NCBI GenBank assembly: GCA_021234155.1
Contig: JAJEKV010000013.1
Location: forward strand, 17,647,781-17,711,780
DNA: 64,000 nucleotides
Reading direction: 5' to 3'
Origin: Isoetes taiwanensis
Taxonomy: Eukaryota > Streptophyta > Lycopodiopsida > Isoetales > Isoetaceae
In this document: positions 1-13,689 of the stretch, in pieces
Layout: every line of letters starts with the position of its first letter
How positions within the stretch are numbered: the first letter of the stretch is position 1
Notes under the pieces: model-generated
Seen by the model: only the letters and a program-made list of their open reading frames with translations
Told to the model about the DNA's origin: nothing
The model's database searches: none
Position numbers and translations under genes: made by a program

Positions 1-3000
1 TGCCGCGACGCTTTTGTTCTCCTTAGGGCACTTAGCTGAGCTATCACGGATTTCTGCTCCACTCATCTAATATTAACATTTCCATCACTTCATTGTTAGA
101 ACTTTCCTTGAAACAACTAAAATATTATGGTTACTTACCCCAGCATCTTCATCTTCTTCACTAGTGTCCTCTTCAATATCCTATACCAAATTTACAGCTG
201 ACTTTGACCACATCAAAATTCTCTTCCACGTCCCTAGAAACATTTCACTCTCTTGCTTGACCTGTTCTGTTTATTTTGTTGTTTCTTGAAATTTTACTTT
301 GGTAAAGTGACTCCTTGCCCCCCACAATTAAAGCACTCACCCTTTAACTTAGGGCAACTTCTGCTTTCTCAAACGACCCTAGTGAAACAGGACCACACAC
401 TTCTATCTTTACACTTTACCCGGAGAACCTGCCCTCGCCCTTACCCGCACAAACACCCTCAACATCATCTCAACATCCTCACACACACCTTGCCGCTGTT
501 CGAACTCTGTTCGAACTCATTTCTCTGCAGATTCCCTGGTTTTGGCTGCTTTGAGGTTGATAGCTGTTTATTTCTTCAACAGCTCTAGCTACATACAAAT
601 ACCTCTTTGCTGTTTCCAGCAGACCAGCCCTTTCCCTAAATCTGCAACCATGTTATCAATTTAGCAAGAACTTAGGTAAATCATCACCTTCTTTTACTCC
701 TAATATTCTAAGTGCTTTCTTTGTCATGATATCAATTTTAGCGACGATTCTTCTTTCATTAGTTCTTGAGCAAGAACTTCCAGATATCACAAGGAGGTTT
801 TCTCTATCTTTAAGCAAGATTGAAGTCTAACTTTGTTGAGCATTATACCATATATGCTTCGAACTCTTGATATTCATCCTTCCTTGGACCCCTTCATAGA
901 TAGCAATAGAGTTTTGTAGCAACCCTGCTCCAAACCTTCTGACATGGCTCGATGCTCAATCTGCTAGAGAATAGATTATATTTATAACTTCTACTCAATC
1001 ACAATCTAATTTCAAAGTCTATTACAAAGACAACTCTTTACCTTTGGAGTTCTCAATTTGCTCTCAAACAACACAAGGTTACATTTAATTCTCAACTATT
1101 ATATGAAATCATAGTGGAATACTATTCATTGTCATCGAATGATTCATCAGAGCAAAGATAACACTTGAGAACTCGGGGACCGGGATACTTCATGGATCCA
1201 CTCCAATCCCAAGACACCAACCTTGGAGCACCTACCCCTCCACCTTATCTATATATCTTCATTCGTTTCTTTGGCAAGAACCGATCTAGCGCCTTAGCCA
1301 TCTGGAAAGTTCTAAAGTCAAGTCTTCCCCATTCTATATATCCCACATGCATATCGAACTCAAATATTAAACCTTCTCAGATATAATAATATTTCACTAT
1401 AGGTCAATGCTAACTTTGAATTTAAATCAAATCTTAGAGCCGTATTGTAAGATTTAACTCAAGATCATTTTGCACTTGTATCAACTTCCATCTACCTCAT
1501 CGCTATCTTGCATCTCTTAGTGACAACTCTCGACCTTGTAGACACCGTATCATGTCCCACCAAACAACACGACTACCAACATTATGTGTAATGCAGTAGG
1601 AATTCACTTCTAGGGGAGGAAAGTGGAGCGATATCACTTGGTGGAAGTAACTAAGAAGTATGAAGATTTCTTTTCAACAAGGACCAGTTTCAAGGAACTG
1701 GTAATAATCTGTTCATGCTCGAGATGAGTCGTGATGATGAAGCCAGGAACAAGTTGGAATGATTGTATTCCAACAATCAATAATGACCTGCACTGGTTTC
1801 TCTGCATACCTTTGACCTACGCAGTAGAAGGAGATAGACGCACCATCTCTCGAAACATTGTTGTCGCAATGCTTCTGGATAACAAACTTATTTGTAAAGG
1901 CACCTTGGCCAGCCAACCAAAACGGTAATCCGCTGCACGTCCAAAACACGCATCGACCCAAGGTGAGCCACGCCTTATGTCATAAAGGCAAGTGCACTGA
2001 ATGCGCGAATCCTCTTGGTATTCTCGGCTAACCCCCAATACAAATTCCAAAGATTTTATTCATTTGCCTGCACCATGCATTGCCCTTTCTTTGTTCCCTT
2101 CTGGGCTCTTTAATCCTATCCATCTGTCTAATTAAGGTGTATCATCCCTGTCTGTCAGCTTTCTGTTGACCTTTGTTGGCTCTGTTCCTCTCTGCTTCTA
2201 ATCCAAATTTTATTCATTTGTCTACAGGCAAAATAGCATGTGTGCTCTGAGCCTTTTGTTTGTCGCTTTGTTGGACTTGCTGGCTTTGTTCCTTTCTTTT
2301 GTTTTCTAATCTGGGCTTTATTCCATTTCTGAGCCTTGCATTATGTATATAGGCTGACCTTGTTGGTTTTGAGTTCCTTTGTTAATCTGGCTTTTATGTG
2401 GAAATGGGTTTCTCGAGAATTCCATCATTATTATTAAATGTATCCTAATGCACATTCACTTGACTTGTCATAGTAGATAATTAGGAAGTACATAAAAGAA
2501 AGAATAACAAAAACAATCCGACATGCATAAACCCAGCAACTGATACAAGAAATAATCGTTAACAACGAATTTCAAAGGAGAAATATTGTCGTTTTTCAAT
2601 CAATTTATATCTTAACAAATTACACTATTAGAAACCAGAGCCATTCGGGAAGATCACAAATTAAAACTATGTTATATTGATAGCTCTAAGCTTTTGTTTT
2701 TAAAGTTTTACAAAAAGCTCAGGAAGATTAGAGCCCGACTCTACTTTTACCTAAAAAAAGCCTGACATTTTTTTTAAAACCCTTAAGGAGCATCTCAAAC
2801 AGTAGGGATATCCGATTTCGGCACACCTCTACATCCCTTATGTCCCATTTAATCACTACTTTGAATCAGACAAAAAGAAAAACTTAGTATTCGGGAGATT
2901 TCATCACTAAAAGTAATCGAGAGGGGCATCTTCGTAGGCCACACCTAAGGTAAATCCCATCGCCTATATTCATCCGCAGCATTTCATCTTCGTGGATTGA

Positions 3001-6000
3001 CAATTTATCAACCCACCGGCTGCACGACTCATCCCAAACCGAAGCTCCCTTATCTCTGCACGCTTCCACCTCCAAGACCCAGAATTTTGCCACGCAGGTC
3101 ACGGCATGCTCCTGATGATCGGAAGAAGAGGGACCTATCTCTTCTTGGGCTTCCTAAGATATTTGAGCCTCCCATGAAGAAGCTTGCATCAAGAAAGAAA
3201 GATCAAAACAATCAAGCGCAGGAAAATGAAGGATCAAGAATCAGTGAGAAGAGAAGATGAAGAATCTCTATAGGGAGAAGGCTAGCTGGCCTAATCAATA
3301 AATTATGAAGGCCATTATGTTCATAATAAGCCAGATGCACTGGGGCCCTAAACCTACGCAATGTAATAGTTTTGTTTTTTTTTGTGTTTCTCTCTGTATT
3401 AGGCTCTCTTATATATTATATATATTATGCCCAATATACCTAAATATAACATTGAGTATACCATAATGCATTTCTTAACTTATTTTCTACCCATATATAA
3501 TACATTTCAAATACTCCAATATGCCATATATATTCGAACAAATACCTGGACAACCTATTACAATGCATACGGACAGCACCTTTAAAGATGTCATGCCTAA
3601 CTTTCCTGACTCATACACCTTCCGCCCCAACATACAACTCATCTCAAACCATACAATCGCTACAAAAGCATTTAATTTCTGCTTCAAACCAACTGCATCA
3701 CTCAAATGACACAAAATTCTTTATTTTCAATGATTTCTTGAACAAATTCTAAAATTCCACAATCGATAATTTGTAAATGAAATATGATAGTTTGATAAGT
3801 GATTGACTTATAGACTATATGAGAATTTTACAACTTACACTCACCACTTCTAAAAATACTTAAAAACAAGGTGTCACAAGACCTGAGGGCTGCCTCCCAT
3901 GGCCTGAGTGGGTGAAGTGGCTTTAAGCTCTAGCTGGAGACAATGTAGTACTCTGGACTCCAAATTGCTACTCCAAAACATCAGATTTTGTGAAGGTGAT
4001 GGTGTTCCATTTGCACTTTCATTAACCTCATTAGATAAGTTGAGTTTCTTTATGACTAGGGATCTGTGTGGATATAATTTTTGTTTGAGGTAATCACAGG
4101 TCGTGCCTGGTGTCTTTCGCAACAAAGCACCCTAATCTCTATAAAGAAGTTTCCTAAGTAAATACATGCATTTATGAACTCTGAAATTGATCAAGCCCAA
4201 CAAAGTTATTAGCAAAATCACACTACAACTACATCACAATCGGAAACGATCTTTACTCAACTCTTAACCACCATCCGGTACAACAATTCTATCAAAAGTC
4301 TTTGAGTATCACCAGATTGCACACCTCCTGCTATACATGTCAAAATAACATCTTCCGAGTAATAAATATTTTATATATCTATTTGTAAGATGTATATGAG
4401 AGCAGCCTTATTCTAGGTTTAACCTAACATAAGTATCATCAGCTTCTGCTGGGCTTTTAGTTTCTAGAGCTCGAATTGTAAAGAATCGTGATACGCATTG
4501 TCAAAATATTCAAATAAAAGTAGAGTTTAAATATAAGGTGCCTACTACCTATAAGATTGCAGTGAAAGATTCAAGCCAAAAAAAAATAAAGCCGGTATTG
4601 GCCAGACCGATAGAACAAAAGTGGAGTTGGCCTTTCCGCCAATTTCTTTATCTATTCGAACTACCACCTACATCATGAAGAAATAAAATCCTTTGGGTAA
4701 TCAAGAACCACTGGTAATCCATCGACTGTGCCTTTTATTTTGAAAACCCTAGATTAGTTTAATGGCACGACCGAAAGAGGATCAAATCAACCATCCGGAT
4801 TCAGTCGACTAACCTACCACTCATCCGAATTTTAAAAATTTTACGTGATGTATGCAGTCGGTCATCTCAAGTCGCAGACATAATGGAAATGGGGACCTAA
4901 TCCCGCAACTACATTTCTGCTATTGATACACTTAATAGTGGGAACTAGATAAAAGCTTAGAGTTGAATTAAGTTCTAAAGTTATGATGCTACATCTATGT
5001 TTGATTAGAAAGATGGGTATAACTCTATGGTTTATTAACGGTTTGCAATCAAGTTAAGGGAATGTTTGGTAACCTATTCGTAAATCCTATCTCCCATTTC
5101 ACCAGCACCATAGATGAAAGCTTGGAATTTCTACCATTTGAAGTTCCAATACACCTTTGCAAATTGGTGGACTCTGTTCAACAAATCATACATGTTGCCT
5201 TTTGTCCAAACATTTGGTGCTTCGAAACACTGCCAATAGACGCACATAGATGCACACAAAATCAATTCCCACACATCATGATGCCACTGGCCACCTACGT
5301 CCAAATTCTAAAACCCCTCCTTAATAGCTTCTTGGATGAACATTTTGAGTATTCTCTTTGAAGCTAAACTTGAAGAGCTAACGTCCCATCATGCAAATCA
5401 TTGTAATTAAACTTATATAATTGTAGCAACACTTTACAATATCTAGCAAATGCAAGGTACATCGAGACGCAAAAGATATTGAAATGGTTTTTCTTAGCTG
5501 ATTTGTAACGCCCTCACCTCGTTGAAACATCATAAGGGCTATCTATTAGATTTAGGTATCCATCAACTGGTCGCTAGCATTCTTACATCTTGAAAAGATG
5601 GTATCCAGAGTTCCAAAGCAGAATTTTAAAGGCAAGATTCAAAAGCTAAACCCAATGAATATGTAAAGAGGTACTTCTACAAGAATCCACTACATCCCAG
5701 CTTTGAGGAACTTCTCAAAGGACTCCTAGCACCCCGCCCTTTCAGTCAACCCAAGATAAACACCTAGCCTAAACATCCACCAATAAATGATTCATCTGTA
5801 ACATAAACCAATCAAACTTTGAGAAAATGTGTAAAAAGAAATCCACCAAAATTGAACTGATGTTGTTGAGTCCTCGCTAGGGACACCGCAGTTTTCAATC
5901 ATCGCCAAAATCTTTGAATCAACCCAAGCACTATTTGCGCATATCTTGCTGAAGAATCATTACTAGTATTCCTGCTTCGCAAGAGACACATGGGAATCTG

Positions 6001-7863
6001 TAACTTGGCCAAAGCCTATGCAGATTGATATACAGATAACTTTTCTCCCCTGTATAACAGTGGTGTTAATTCAATCCTTTGGTGTTGAAATATTACATAA
6101 ATGGGAGCGACGCATCATTGTTTAGTTAACCTCCACTACTCAAGTAGTAGGTGCAACGGCATTTGTAGAATAATGAAACAATTTTACACGGCCTTCTTAT
6201 CAAAAAAGTTTTACAGTTAACTTTCTCCCCTTATGTATGCTGGAGAGCCCGGATCAGACATCGGGGCAAACTACTTCCAGCGGTTCCATCAAATGAGGCC
6301 AAATCTCCTTCTGGTGCGACATTGTTTTGGGCTTGATGTCTTTATTGTACCTAAATTCCAGAAGTGCAGAATGTCAGCTTCACTGGCAGAAAGTTCCAAC
6401 AAAGTACTTTTGCAAAGTTAATATACACAATTATGAGTGCCTAATTGAATTATAAGAGCAAGGTTTCTTTAAAATTATCCAAGAATTGAGATAACCTCCT
6501 CAGTGGCAATCCAAATCCCTTTCACTGTCCAATGTCATTGCACTTTGGTCTTAGAAGAAGGAAACACAATCTTATTGAACTTAGAAGCTTATGCTTATTA
6601 CTAGCTTTTTTGTATATGATGTGTAAAAACAGCATTAGTCCATGTTTTTACTTGTAATCCTGTTATAAATATATAGTCTAACGCATAGATTATTAGGTCA
6701 ATGAGATCATAATCAATAACAGAAGGGCATGAGCTGGCAGAAACAGAATGGTCATTGACTGCACATTAGAATGAGATGTAGCCACCGACTAATATTTCAG
6801 TCTGGATTCAAGAAGCTACAGAAGCATACCTGGTTTTAATTTACTATCATTCCATTTATGCTAATGATAAAATAGGCAATACAGATAAGGAGTCGAAAGA
6901 CAACATCCTCCAAAACTTCATTTATTTCTTAAAAGGCCATGCATATACTACACCCAGCCGCTAAAGGCAAATGAAGGAATTCCTATCTTATGCACCATTC
7001 ACATGAATAAAATATTCATAGCAATGAAGACTTATAAACTGTGCTTGAGGTCGGGCTGTTAGCTTGAATTTGTTTTGTAACTTTGACACATGAAGAAGTT
7101 CTCCAATCTACAATACCAACATTATACATGGATTAATATAGTCACAATCCAAGGATGTATCACCTATTAGCACATTTATAACAGATTGTATCAGGCCTGT
7201 TATAAATCCCAGCATTTGCAAACATCCTTCTCATATCAGCCCAAACATTTCCAATGTCAAATAGAATTAATTTCACGTCAGCCCGGAAATAGTTTTCAAA
7301 CTGTACAACAAGAAGAAGTGCTCAATACATTTATTCAAAATTTTAAAATGGCAAAATGACAGCAGCCCATTGCATCCTAGTGAGTACAACCAACACAAGA
7401 ACTCTCATTGTTAGAACCGTGTTATATGTTAACCAACCATGGGGCCAAAGGAGTGGACATTTAATGAGACCTAGTCTCCTCCTTTATGTTTATGTATGAC
7501 TAGCCTCCCACCGCAACATCTACCAACAACCACAACCTAAAAATATAAATTTGGTTCAGTGATGATTTCAGAGATCAAAAAAGCCCCTCCCAACATGTTG
7601 ACAATCCCAAACTTTAGGGAAGAGTTTATTCACAAATAAGTTGTATAAGAAAGGATAAACAGGTAACAAACATGCTAATAAAATCCATCTTCTAAATTTT
7701 AAAAAACGAAATGATAAACATATTGACATAAAAGTAACATGTGCTATGTGCCCTGAATTCCACCAAACTTTTCAAACAAATGTAGACCAGGAATAACAGA
7801 TTAAAAAATGCTCTAGTAAAATTATAATTATTTTATTTATATCTTAAAATAACACTCCTATAC
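1..7863. other. Mostly unannotated AT-rich sequence, transposon debris
   Basis: No gene could be recognised over this stretch. Short open frames occur on both strands (about 1,713-2,050, 2,884-3,102 and 5,062-5,361) but match no family I know. On the minus strand at about 300-340 there is a short CFNCGG word like the first half of a retroviral-type zinc knuckle, followed downstream by an acidic stretch near 160-200. This could be a gag remnant, but the His and last Cys are not in frame, so it is weak. At 5,508 a sequence starting tgtaacgccctcacc resembles a plant gypsy LTR 5' end, without a visible partner. Further exons of the RCC1-like gene could lie in the right part. Confidence 0.35.
3660..3850. 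repeat. Partial copy of dispersed AT-rich repeat
   Basis: Shares words such as 'aaagcatttaatttc', 'gataatttgtaaatgaaat' and 'tatgagaattttacaa' in the same order with longer copies at about 10,590-10,790 and 23,930-24,110. This copy is more diverged and shorter. It is probably a fragment of the same LTR or other mobile element. Confidence 0.6.
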
Positions 7864-9995
7864 CTCAATGCTGCACTGTGGTAATTGCACCACAGAAACT
7901 TGGCTAATGCAGTATTTTGCAGATCTGGGACAGGCATTAGTTTTCCTCTGACGCCTTTTTTTTTTACTTCCCCTCTCCTCTTATAATTCGAGTTTCTGAA
8001 CAAGAAACCCAACTTAAATCAATTATCAGTGTATTTTAGCTAAGAGAACTTAATTGGAACTTTTATTGCTTAACAACAATTGATTTTCTTATTAGATTGA
8101 TCAAAAATTCTACATGTTTTCATGCCTTACCAATAATAAGTATAAAAGGTCCAATGATTACACCTCCCCATCCCCAGAGTTCTCCCTTCAGGTGTTAAAG
8201 CCATAGTGAAAAACCTGCCACAGCAGACAGTTTAAAACGCACAGTGACAGATCAACTTTTCAGGAAGAAAGCACTCCCTCATCCAGTTGCAGATTGATAT
8301 ATGGCTAGTCTTCCATCTCCTTCATCTCTTTCCCCAAATATATATAATGCCTGATTATTCATGCATATGTCAAATTCTATGCCAGAAATCCAGCCCCTTG
8401 CAGCCCCTTTTGAGCTATGCTTTTGACAGACATATCTGCTTGAGTTATGCTGCTACATGCATAAGGACTCGATGTAAACACTAGATGTAGAGTTTTATGC
8501 AGCAAATGCTTAAACTAAAGCAAACATCAGGTCTCATATCAGGTTTTTTGTACTTAACATAAGAGAAACCTAGGATTTTGCTAACATAACTTACAGATCA
8601 CAAACTTTCCAAATTTAAACCACTCCAAATTCCTCTTATCAACTTCATCTTTCCTAAATAGAACATCGTCGTTTTATCACAGTACCCCAACAGCCAACCA
8701 CTCAAATCACAAATGTAGACATTACTAGGATATAAGAAGACACATCAGAGAGAAAATATTAGATTTTTCACCCAATAAAGCCTTCAATCTTAAGTAAGGA
8801 ACTAAGCAAAGAAAATAGGCTGTACTTGCCAAATAAGAAATGCATCTTTTAGTTCTTTTCTTTAAAATCCTCATGTGGACATCAAAAGCTTAGAAGAAGC
8901 GGGCACTTCTAAGAAGACAGAATCCGGAGCCCAATACCCACCAATTGAAGTAGCGAGAGTTAAAACAGCTCATATGAAGGTTCAGACTCCTCTGGGACCT
9001 TACTTCCGTAAATTTTCAGTTAGACGCTCATGAGATTTGGAAAGGCAGATAAGGTTACATCGCCAAGGACATCCCATTTCACTTCAATCAAAATCCCATC
9101 TAGTTTAAATAGTTAGCTTGGAGACCCTTTATTTTTCCTGCACCACAGTGGAATTAGCTTCTTCCATGCTTTCCTTTCCCACCTGTTAAGCTTTATGTTG
9201 ATCAACTTAGGTGTTAGCAGAGGTAGCAAGCAACCAGAAACAGATGCTCATGTTACAGGCCTCAAACACAAATTTGTAAGGAGAGCCAGCCAGCAGAAGT
9301 CATGCATGGACATTGAGTAATGATTATAAACACAAGGAACTAGTACTTACCACAATCCGTTTACAACAGCTGTATGTGATGCTCCAGCAGATATATGCAT
9401 CACCTTCCTTCCCAAGGATATTGTAAATGCCTTGGGACAAGCTCTAGTGTATAACCCATGTCCCAACCCTCCTAAACCTCCGTAACCCCTGCAACCTCCT
9501 ATTATCTAAAATTTGATGATGTAATACAACCTTAAAAATTCGGATAAGGACATACCAGGTGTATACTTCCATCATTCAAGAGTGACAGAATGCAATCCTC
9601 CTAGAGTTACAACTGCTAACATTCTCAATGTTCTTATTTTAGCGGGAAGTACTTGGGGATCCTCTGATCCCAATCCTAGCCGACCTCCATATCCTTTTCC
9701 CCAAACCCATAGATTTCCATTTTCCCAAGCCATTGAGTGAAAAAGCCCAGCTGTTCCTACACTGCCTGCACCAGCATTTGACACTGGATCGTCCAGCTTA
9801 TCAACACCTGTTAAAGTTTCAGTTACAGAACCTGAATTTGTTTTTTCGCAGCTCTGAGTCTCAGAATTCTGTGAAATTGGCCTCGAAGCTCCATGATGAG
9901 AACAGGGGAGCTTTCCATACCTTCGGCTCCATGTCCAAGCTGCCCAGACACTCACAATACTCGCCGTCTTCTCAGATGGTTAGCCGGGGCTGGAT
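7864..9995 (-). pseudogene. RCC1-repeat family protein, fragmented and frameshifted
   Basis: Several exons on the minus strand read as RCC1 beta-propeller blades. The largest (9,556 to about 9,995) contains SGQLGHG, then a low-complexity linker, then GNLWVWGKGYGGRLGLG and LGGLHSVTL, ending at a GTATGT donor. Exon 9,351-9,488 follows a ttgcag acceptor, reads GYGGLGGLGHG then ISAGASHTAVV, and ends at GTAAGT. Exon 8,164-8,214 reads MALTPEG and, after a one-base shift, ELWGWG. Exon 7,864-7,924 ends with NYHSAAL. RCC1 proteins are usually seven-bladed propellers used in chromatin, light or trafficking roles; which one this is cannot be told. At least four single-base frameshifts are needed to read through. 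Upstream (N-terminal) exons are missing because a repeat begins at about 10,090. It is either a pseudogene cut by a repeat insertion or a poorly sequenced gene. Confidence 0.72.
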
Positions 9996-10097
9996 GACCG
10001 AGAGTTTACAGGCACCAGCCAGTCACCAGCATATGCTAGGCATATGTCGGCATATACCTGGATATGCCCACATACCCACAAAAACTAGGGGCAACCC

Positions 10098-10797
10098 AAA
10101 AAAATATTAGATTAAGATTAATTAAAGATAAAGTTTATGATTTAATAACAAATACTAAATAGTTTATTATTGATGAAATAAATATATATTAAAAATTACT
10201 TTAAAAAAAAACTATTCAAATTTTTTTAATTAAAACATATAATCATTTGATTAATTTCATCTAGACTTTTTTTAAATGTTTTGAAATAACATTTTAATCA
10301 TATAGAGTCATCTGAGATGAAAAAATTTAATTTTAAATAGACAAAAGCAAAATTAGTCTAGAAAGTATTTTAAATTTTGATAACTATTATACTTTTTTAT
10401 TTAAAGATAAACCCAAAATTCTATAAAAGTCAACAAGAGTTAAAAAATACATATATTTTTTTATCATGACATGCCCTCGAAATTTCGAAAGTTATTTAAA
10501 GTTATATCTTATGTTTAATTTTCTTGATTCTTATATAATTTTTTATAAGTTTTAAAAATATATAACTTTTATCTTTAAATTTAGTATAATTGTTATAAAA
10601 GCATTTAATTTCCTTTGCTTTCTAAACCAATTAGACATTTCAAGGATATAAAAATTTTTTATTTTCAATGATTTCTTAACAAATTTAAAATTTGCTACCG
10701 TGATAATTTGTAAATGAAATATGATGGTTTGATAAGGATTGACTTATAACTATATGAGAATTTTACAATTTACACTTATTCTTCATATTTCTTTTGC
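10098..10797. repeat. AT-rich repeat, copy A (left bracket of gypsy nest)
   Basis: About 700 bp of strongly AT-rich DNA beginning tattagattaagatt. It matches 22,967-24,110 in direct orientation, which brackets the gypsy pair on the other side. Both copies end at the same point (tttctttt). A word near 10,468 (tgacatgccctcgaaattt) resembles plant gypsy LTR starts. It may be an LTR of an outer element or a dispersed repeat; no clean TG..CA ends or target duplication were found. Confidence 0.6.
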
Positions 10798-10984
10798 CAT
10801 GTGGCCTTTCAGCCAAATCCATTGTTTTTGTTGCATTTCTTTCCAAAGAACATGGTATTCTTGCATGGAAGCCTAACTTCCTCCTTCAACCGATCCTTCG
10901 ATTAAAGGTGCACGATCCTTATAAGCCTCGTTTCTATCTCCTCAGTTTTAAAAATTGCTGTCGTCTCTTTTTGTTCCGAGGGAC
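10798..10984. other. Short non-coding gap before gypsy copy 1
   Basis: Sequence between repeat copy A and the point where similarity between the two gypsy copies starts. It has no counterpart upstream of copy 2, so copy 1 appears to have lost, or never had, a recognisable 5' LTR here. Confidence 0.4.
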
Positions 10985-11039
10985 CAGCATATTAGCCATG
11001 GCTCTTAAAACCTTAAAATGAAATATCCAACTTTCTACT

Positions 11040-12480
11040 TTGGGAAATGTAGATGCGATTCCCATATTCAAACATTCTCCTGACCATTAGTGAAGCTAAT
11101 CAAGAAGATGGAAGTCTTTGAAAGATTAAGACTTTTCCCACCTACCTTACAAGATGGGGTCATCAGAGTGGTATAGAACGCCTAGGGGTCGCTAACCCTT
11201 TACTACATGGGATGAATTGAAGAAGGGTTTCTTAAATGCATTTAGGCCTGGTTTTTGCACAACGGTGACCGATGAATTGAATTAATTAGGCTCTTACCGG
11301 TGAGAGTCTTCAAAGCCACATAATTAGATTACGCAGTTGATTGGGCAAGAAAGACCCAAATTTCCCCGTAAGACCAAGCAAGATTTTTACTAACGGGTTG
11401 CCCAGATATAGGATTCTTCACCGGGGCCAAACTCCACCACCTTGATGCCGCAATTCATATTGCTCGCCGGGAACAAGCAAAAATAAATGTTAATCGTCAA
11501 TCTAACCTGTGATATACTTTTGCCAACCGTGTTAGGCAGAGACGCTTGGAAATATGTTAAATTCTAACGCTATGGAAATGGGATGGGGACACAATATAGG
11601 TGTTGTTGTACCAAGTGTGGTGCCTACAGTTGGAACTATTGATTATAGTAAGCAAACTCTTGGACCTCAAGTAAGTATGCCTATGGCCAATACATCCACG
11701 AATGAAAGTTTGATTCCAAATTTAATAAAAGTAAAAAAAGAAGATTTGGTTGATAGTCTAACAAAGCAAATGAATGAACTTCAATTAAATTGGGTTAAAA
11801 CTTTGGAGAATAGACCACAAGTTAGCAAAGAGCGCACTAATATGTGGTGTGTAAAATGTAGGGGTTATGGCACTTTCCCTCCGAATGTCCACACCGCAGA
11901 AATCTAGAAGTCCCGTGTCGTATTTGTGGAAAAACTAAACCACAAGATGGAAAAATTGTTTCTTCTTAAGACCTAGATCACAATTACCCCAGACCTCCAC
12001 TTTATAGGGTACAACCTGAACGTAATATGTATCAACAAAATATGTATGAACAAAATATGTATGCTTATCCCCTCCCCAATTATGATGCTTTTAGGGTGCA
12101 ACCTGATCAATCCAGATCACAAAATTATAGACCCACACAACCCCAAATTTTACAAAAACGTGCTTATCAATGCTATCGATGTGGTGAGGGGGACATATTG
12201 CACCTCATTGCCCAAACCCGAGAAAACAAATTTGATTACCAACCTATATATGGAATTTGCCAAACACACATACACAAGAAGAGTGTCCACATAAGTTGCA
12301 AACTCCTACAAATTCCAAGGATAATAAAGGCAAGAGGGTTAGATTGATAAGGGGCAAGAGCCAGACCGTGAAATTCCTTCTACTAATTTTGTGGAAACTA
12401 GAAGTGCTAGGAACCTTAAGGAGAACACAAAGAGAGGGCATAAAAAGAAAAAAGGGGTAAGAAAAACACTAAGGGGAAGG
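11040..12480 (+). pseudogene. Gypsy gag with several zinc knuckles (copy 1)
   Basis: An open stretch at 11,554-11,907 gives the middle of gag and ends in WCVKCRGYG, the first of four Cys-rich modules. The next reads CRICGKT, the third YQCYRCG (about 12,167) and the fourth CGICQT (about 12,255) with a later C-P pair. Between the second and third lies a low-complexity, Tyr/Asn/Met-rich linker. Gag forms the virus-like particle and its knuckles bind the element RNA. One or two bases are lost at several points compared with copy 2, so no single frame spans it. Confidence 0.75.
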
Positions 12481-12839
12481 AATTAGAGAGAGGTGAATCT
12501 TTGAAGCAAGCGGCCTATAACAATGGGGAGAATTATTGAAGGGGAAGAACTACAAGAATTGTTTGATGGAACAGAGGACTTACCTAGGCCTAAAGAAATA
12601 AATAAAATTGTAAGGAATTACAACCACCCAAGATGTGGGGAGAGAAGGCTAAGCATAAAAGATATAAAAGAGTCTTGAATATGAAGAATGACCCACCCTA
12701 TGATATTCTCAAGGATCTAGATAATCTAACGCCTTTTTTGACTTTTAGTCAACTATTGCAATTAGCCCTTAATGTCAGAAAGTCTTGTTATCAGCCTTGA
12801 AGAACCATAGGGAAGTCATAGTAAATTTCGCCACAATTA

Positions 12840-13230
12840 TAGTCGACATGAGTGCCCCTTGTCCGGACGTGGAAATTAAGGAGAATTAATAAAGGATTGC
12901 ACGATTGATGGGGCTCGTGGATAAATATTATGCCCCGAAGGAATAAGGAAGAAATTGGGATTACTTGCACCCAGCATCAAGATTATTTCAGAAGTAATAA
13001 TGGTCGACCAATCCACTGTTCCCAACCATTGGGAGTAATTACGTGCATCAAGACTATAATAGCGGCGTAACATTTTTGTGGATTATGTAGTATTACGTAT
13101 GACTTGTGGAAAATTTACTTACCCTTTGTTACTTGGACGTCCATGGTTATTACAAGCTCGAGCACAACATGATTGGTCCAATCGGGTTATCTTCAAATTG
13201 GTGATGGTAATAATGAGGTTAAGATAAAAG
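12840..13230 (+). pseudogene. Gypsy aspartic protease (copy 1)
   Basis: In pieces of three frames the sequence reads DGGSWINIMP (about 12,908), the active-site region of plant gypsy retropepsins, and GRPWL (about 13,138) with a downstream W-x-N-R-V-I-F-K-L, the usual end of the domain. The protease cuts the Gag-Pol polyprotein. It is interrupted by stops and frameshifts and is absent from copy 2. Confidence 0.65.
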
Positions 13231-13689
13231 TTCATCTACATTCTAGAGTTAGGGAGGATAACACTAGTGACACTAGCTCTTCTAAGGAAGAATTGGCTTC
13301 TAGTGATGAAGAGAGTGGGGATGATATGGAAATTAATCAAATAAGTGTAGAAAAAGGATGGATATGATCAATTAAGGATTCCTCCTTTTTAAGGATGATA
13401 ATTCTAGTGTTGCTCTTGAAGAATGGATGGGATGTGTAAATTTTTTCATGGTGAGTGTGGAAGAAGTTGGTAGTGAAGAAGAGGAAGAGGACCAATACCC
13501 TGAGTATTTTTCTAAGTATGAGAGGGAGAGTACAAATTGAGGGAGGTGCCACCAATAGTGAGGCTGATGCTAATTCTATACTAACCTCCGAGATTGTTGA
13601 TTTGAATTTAGGGACTCTAGAAGAACCTAAAAGTGATCAAGCTTGGAGCCCAAAAATTTGGATGAGGAGCGACAAAAATACATGGATCT

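Noticed and set aside
1713-2050. Overlapping frames on both strands that looked enzyme-like
   Set aside because: No recognisable motif in either strand and no splice context; cannot be supported.
9733-10110. Plus-strand frame of 125 codons opposite the RCC1-like exon
   Set aside because: It is the antisense of RCC1-type coding sequence and matches nothing itself.
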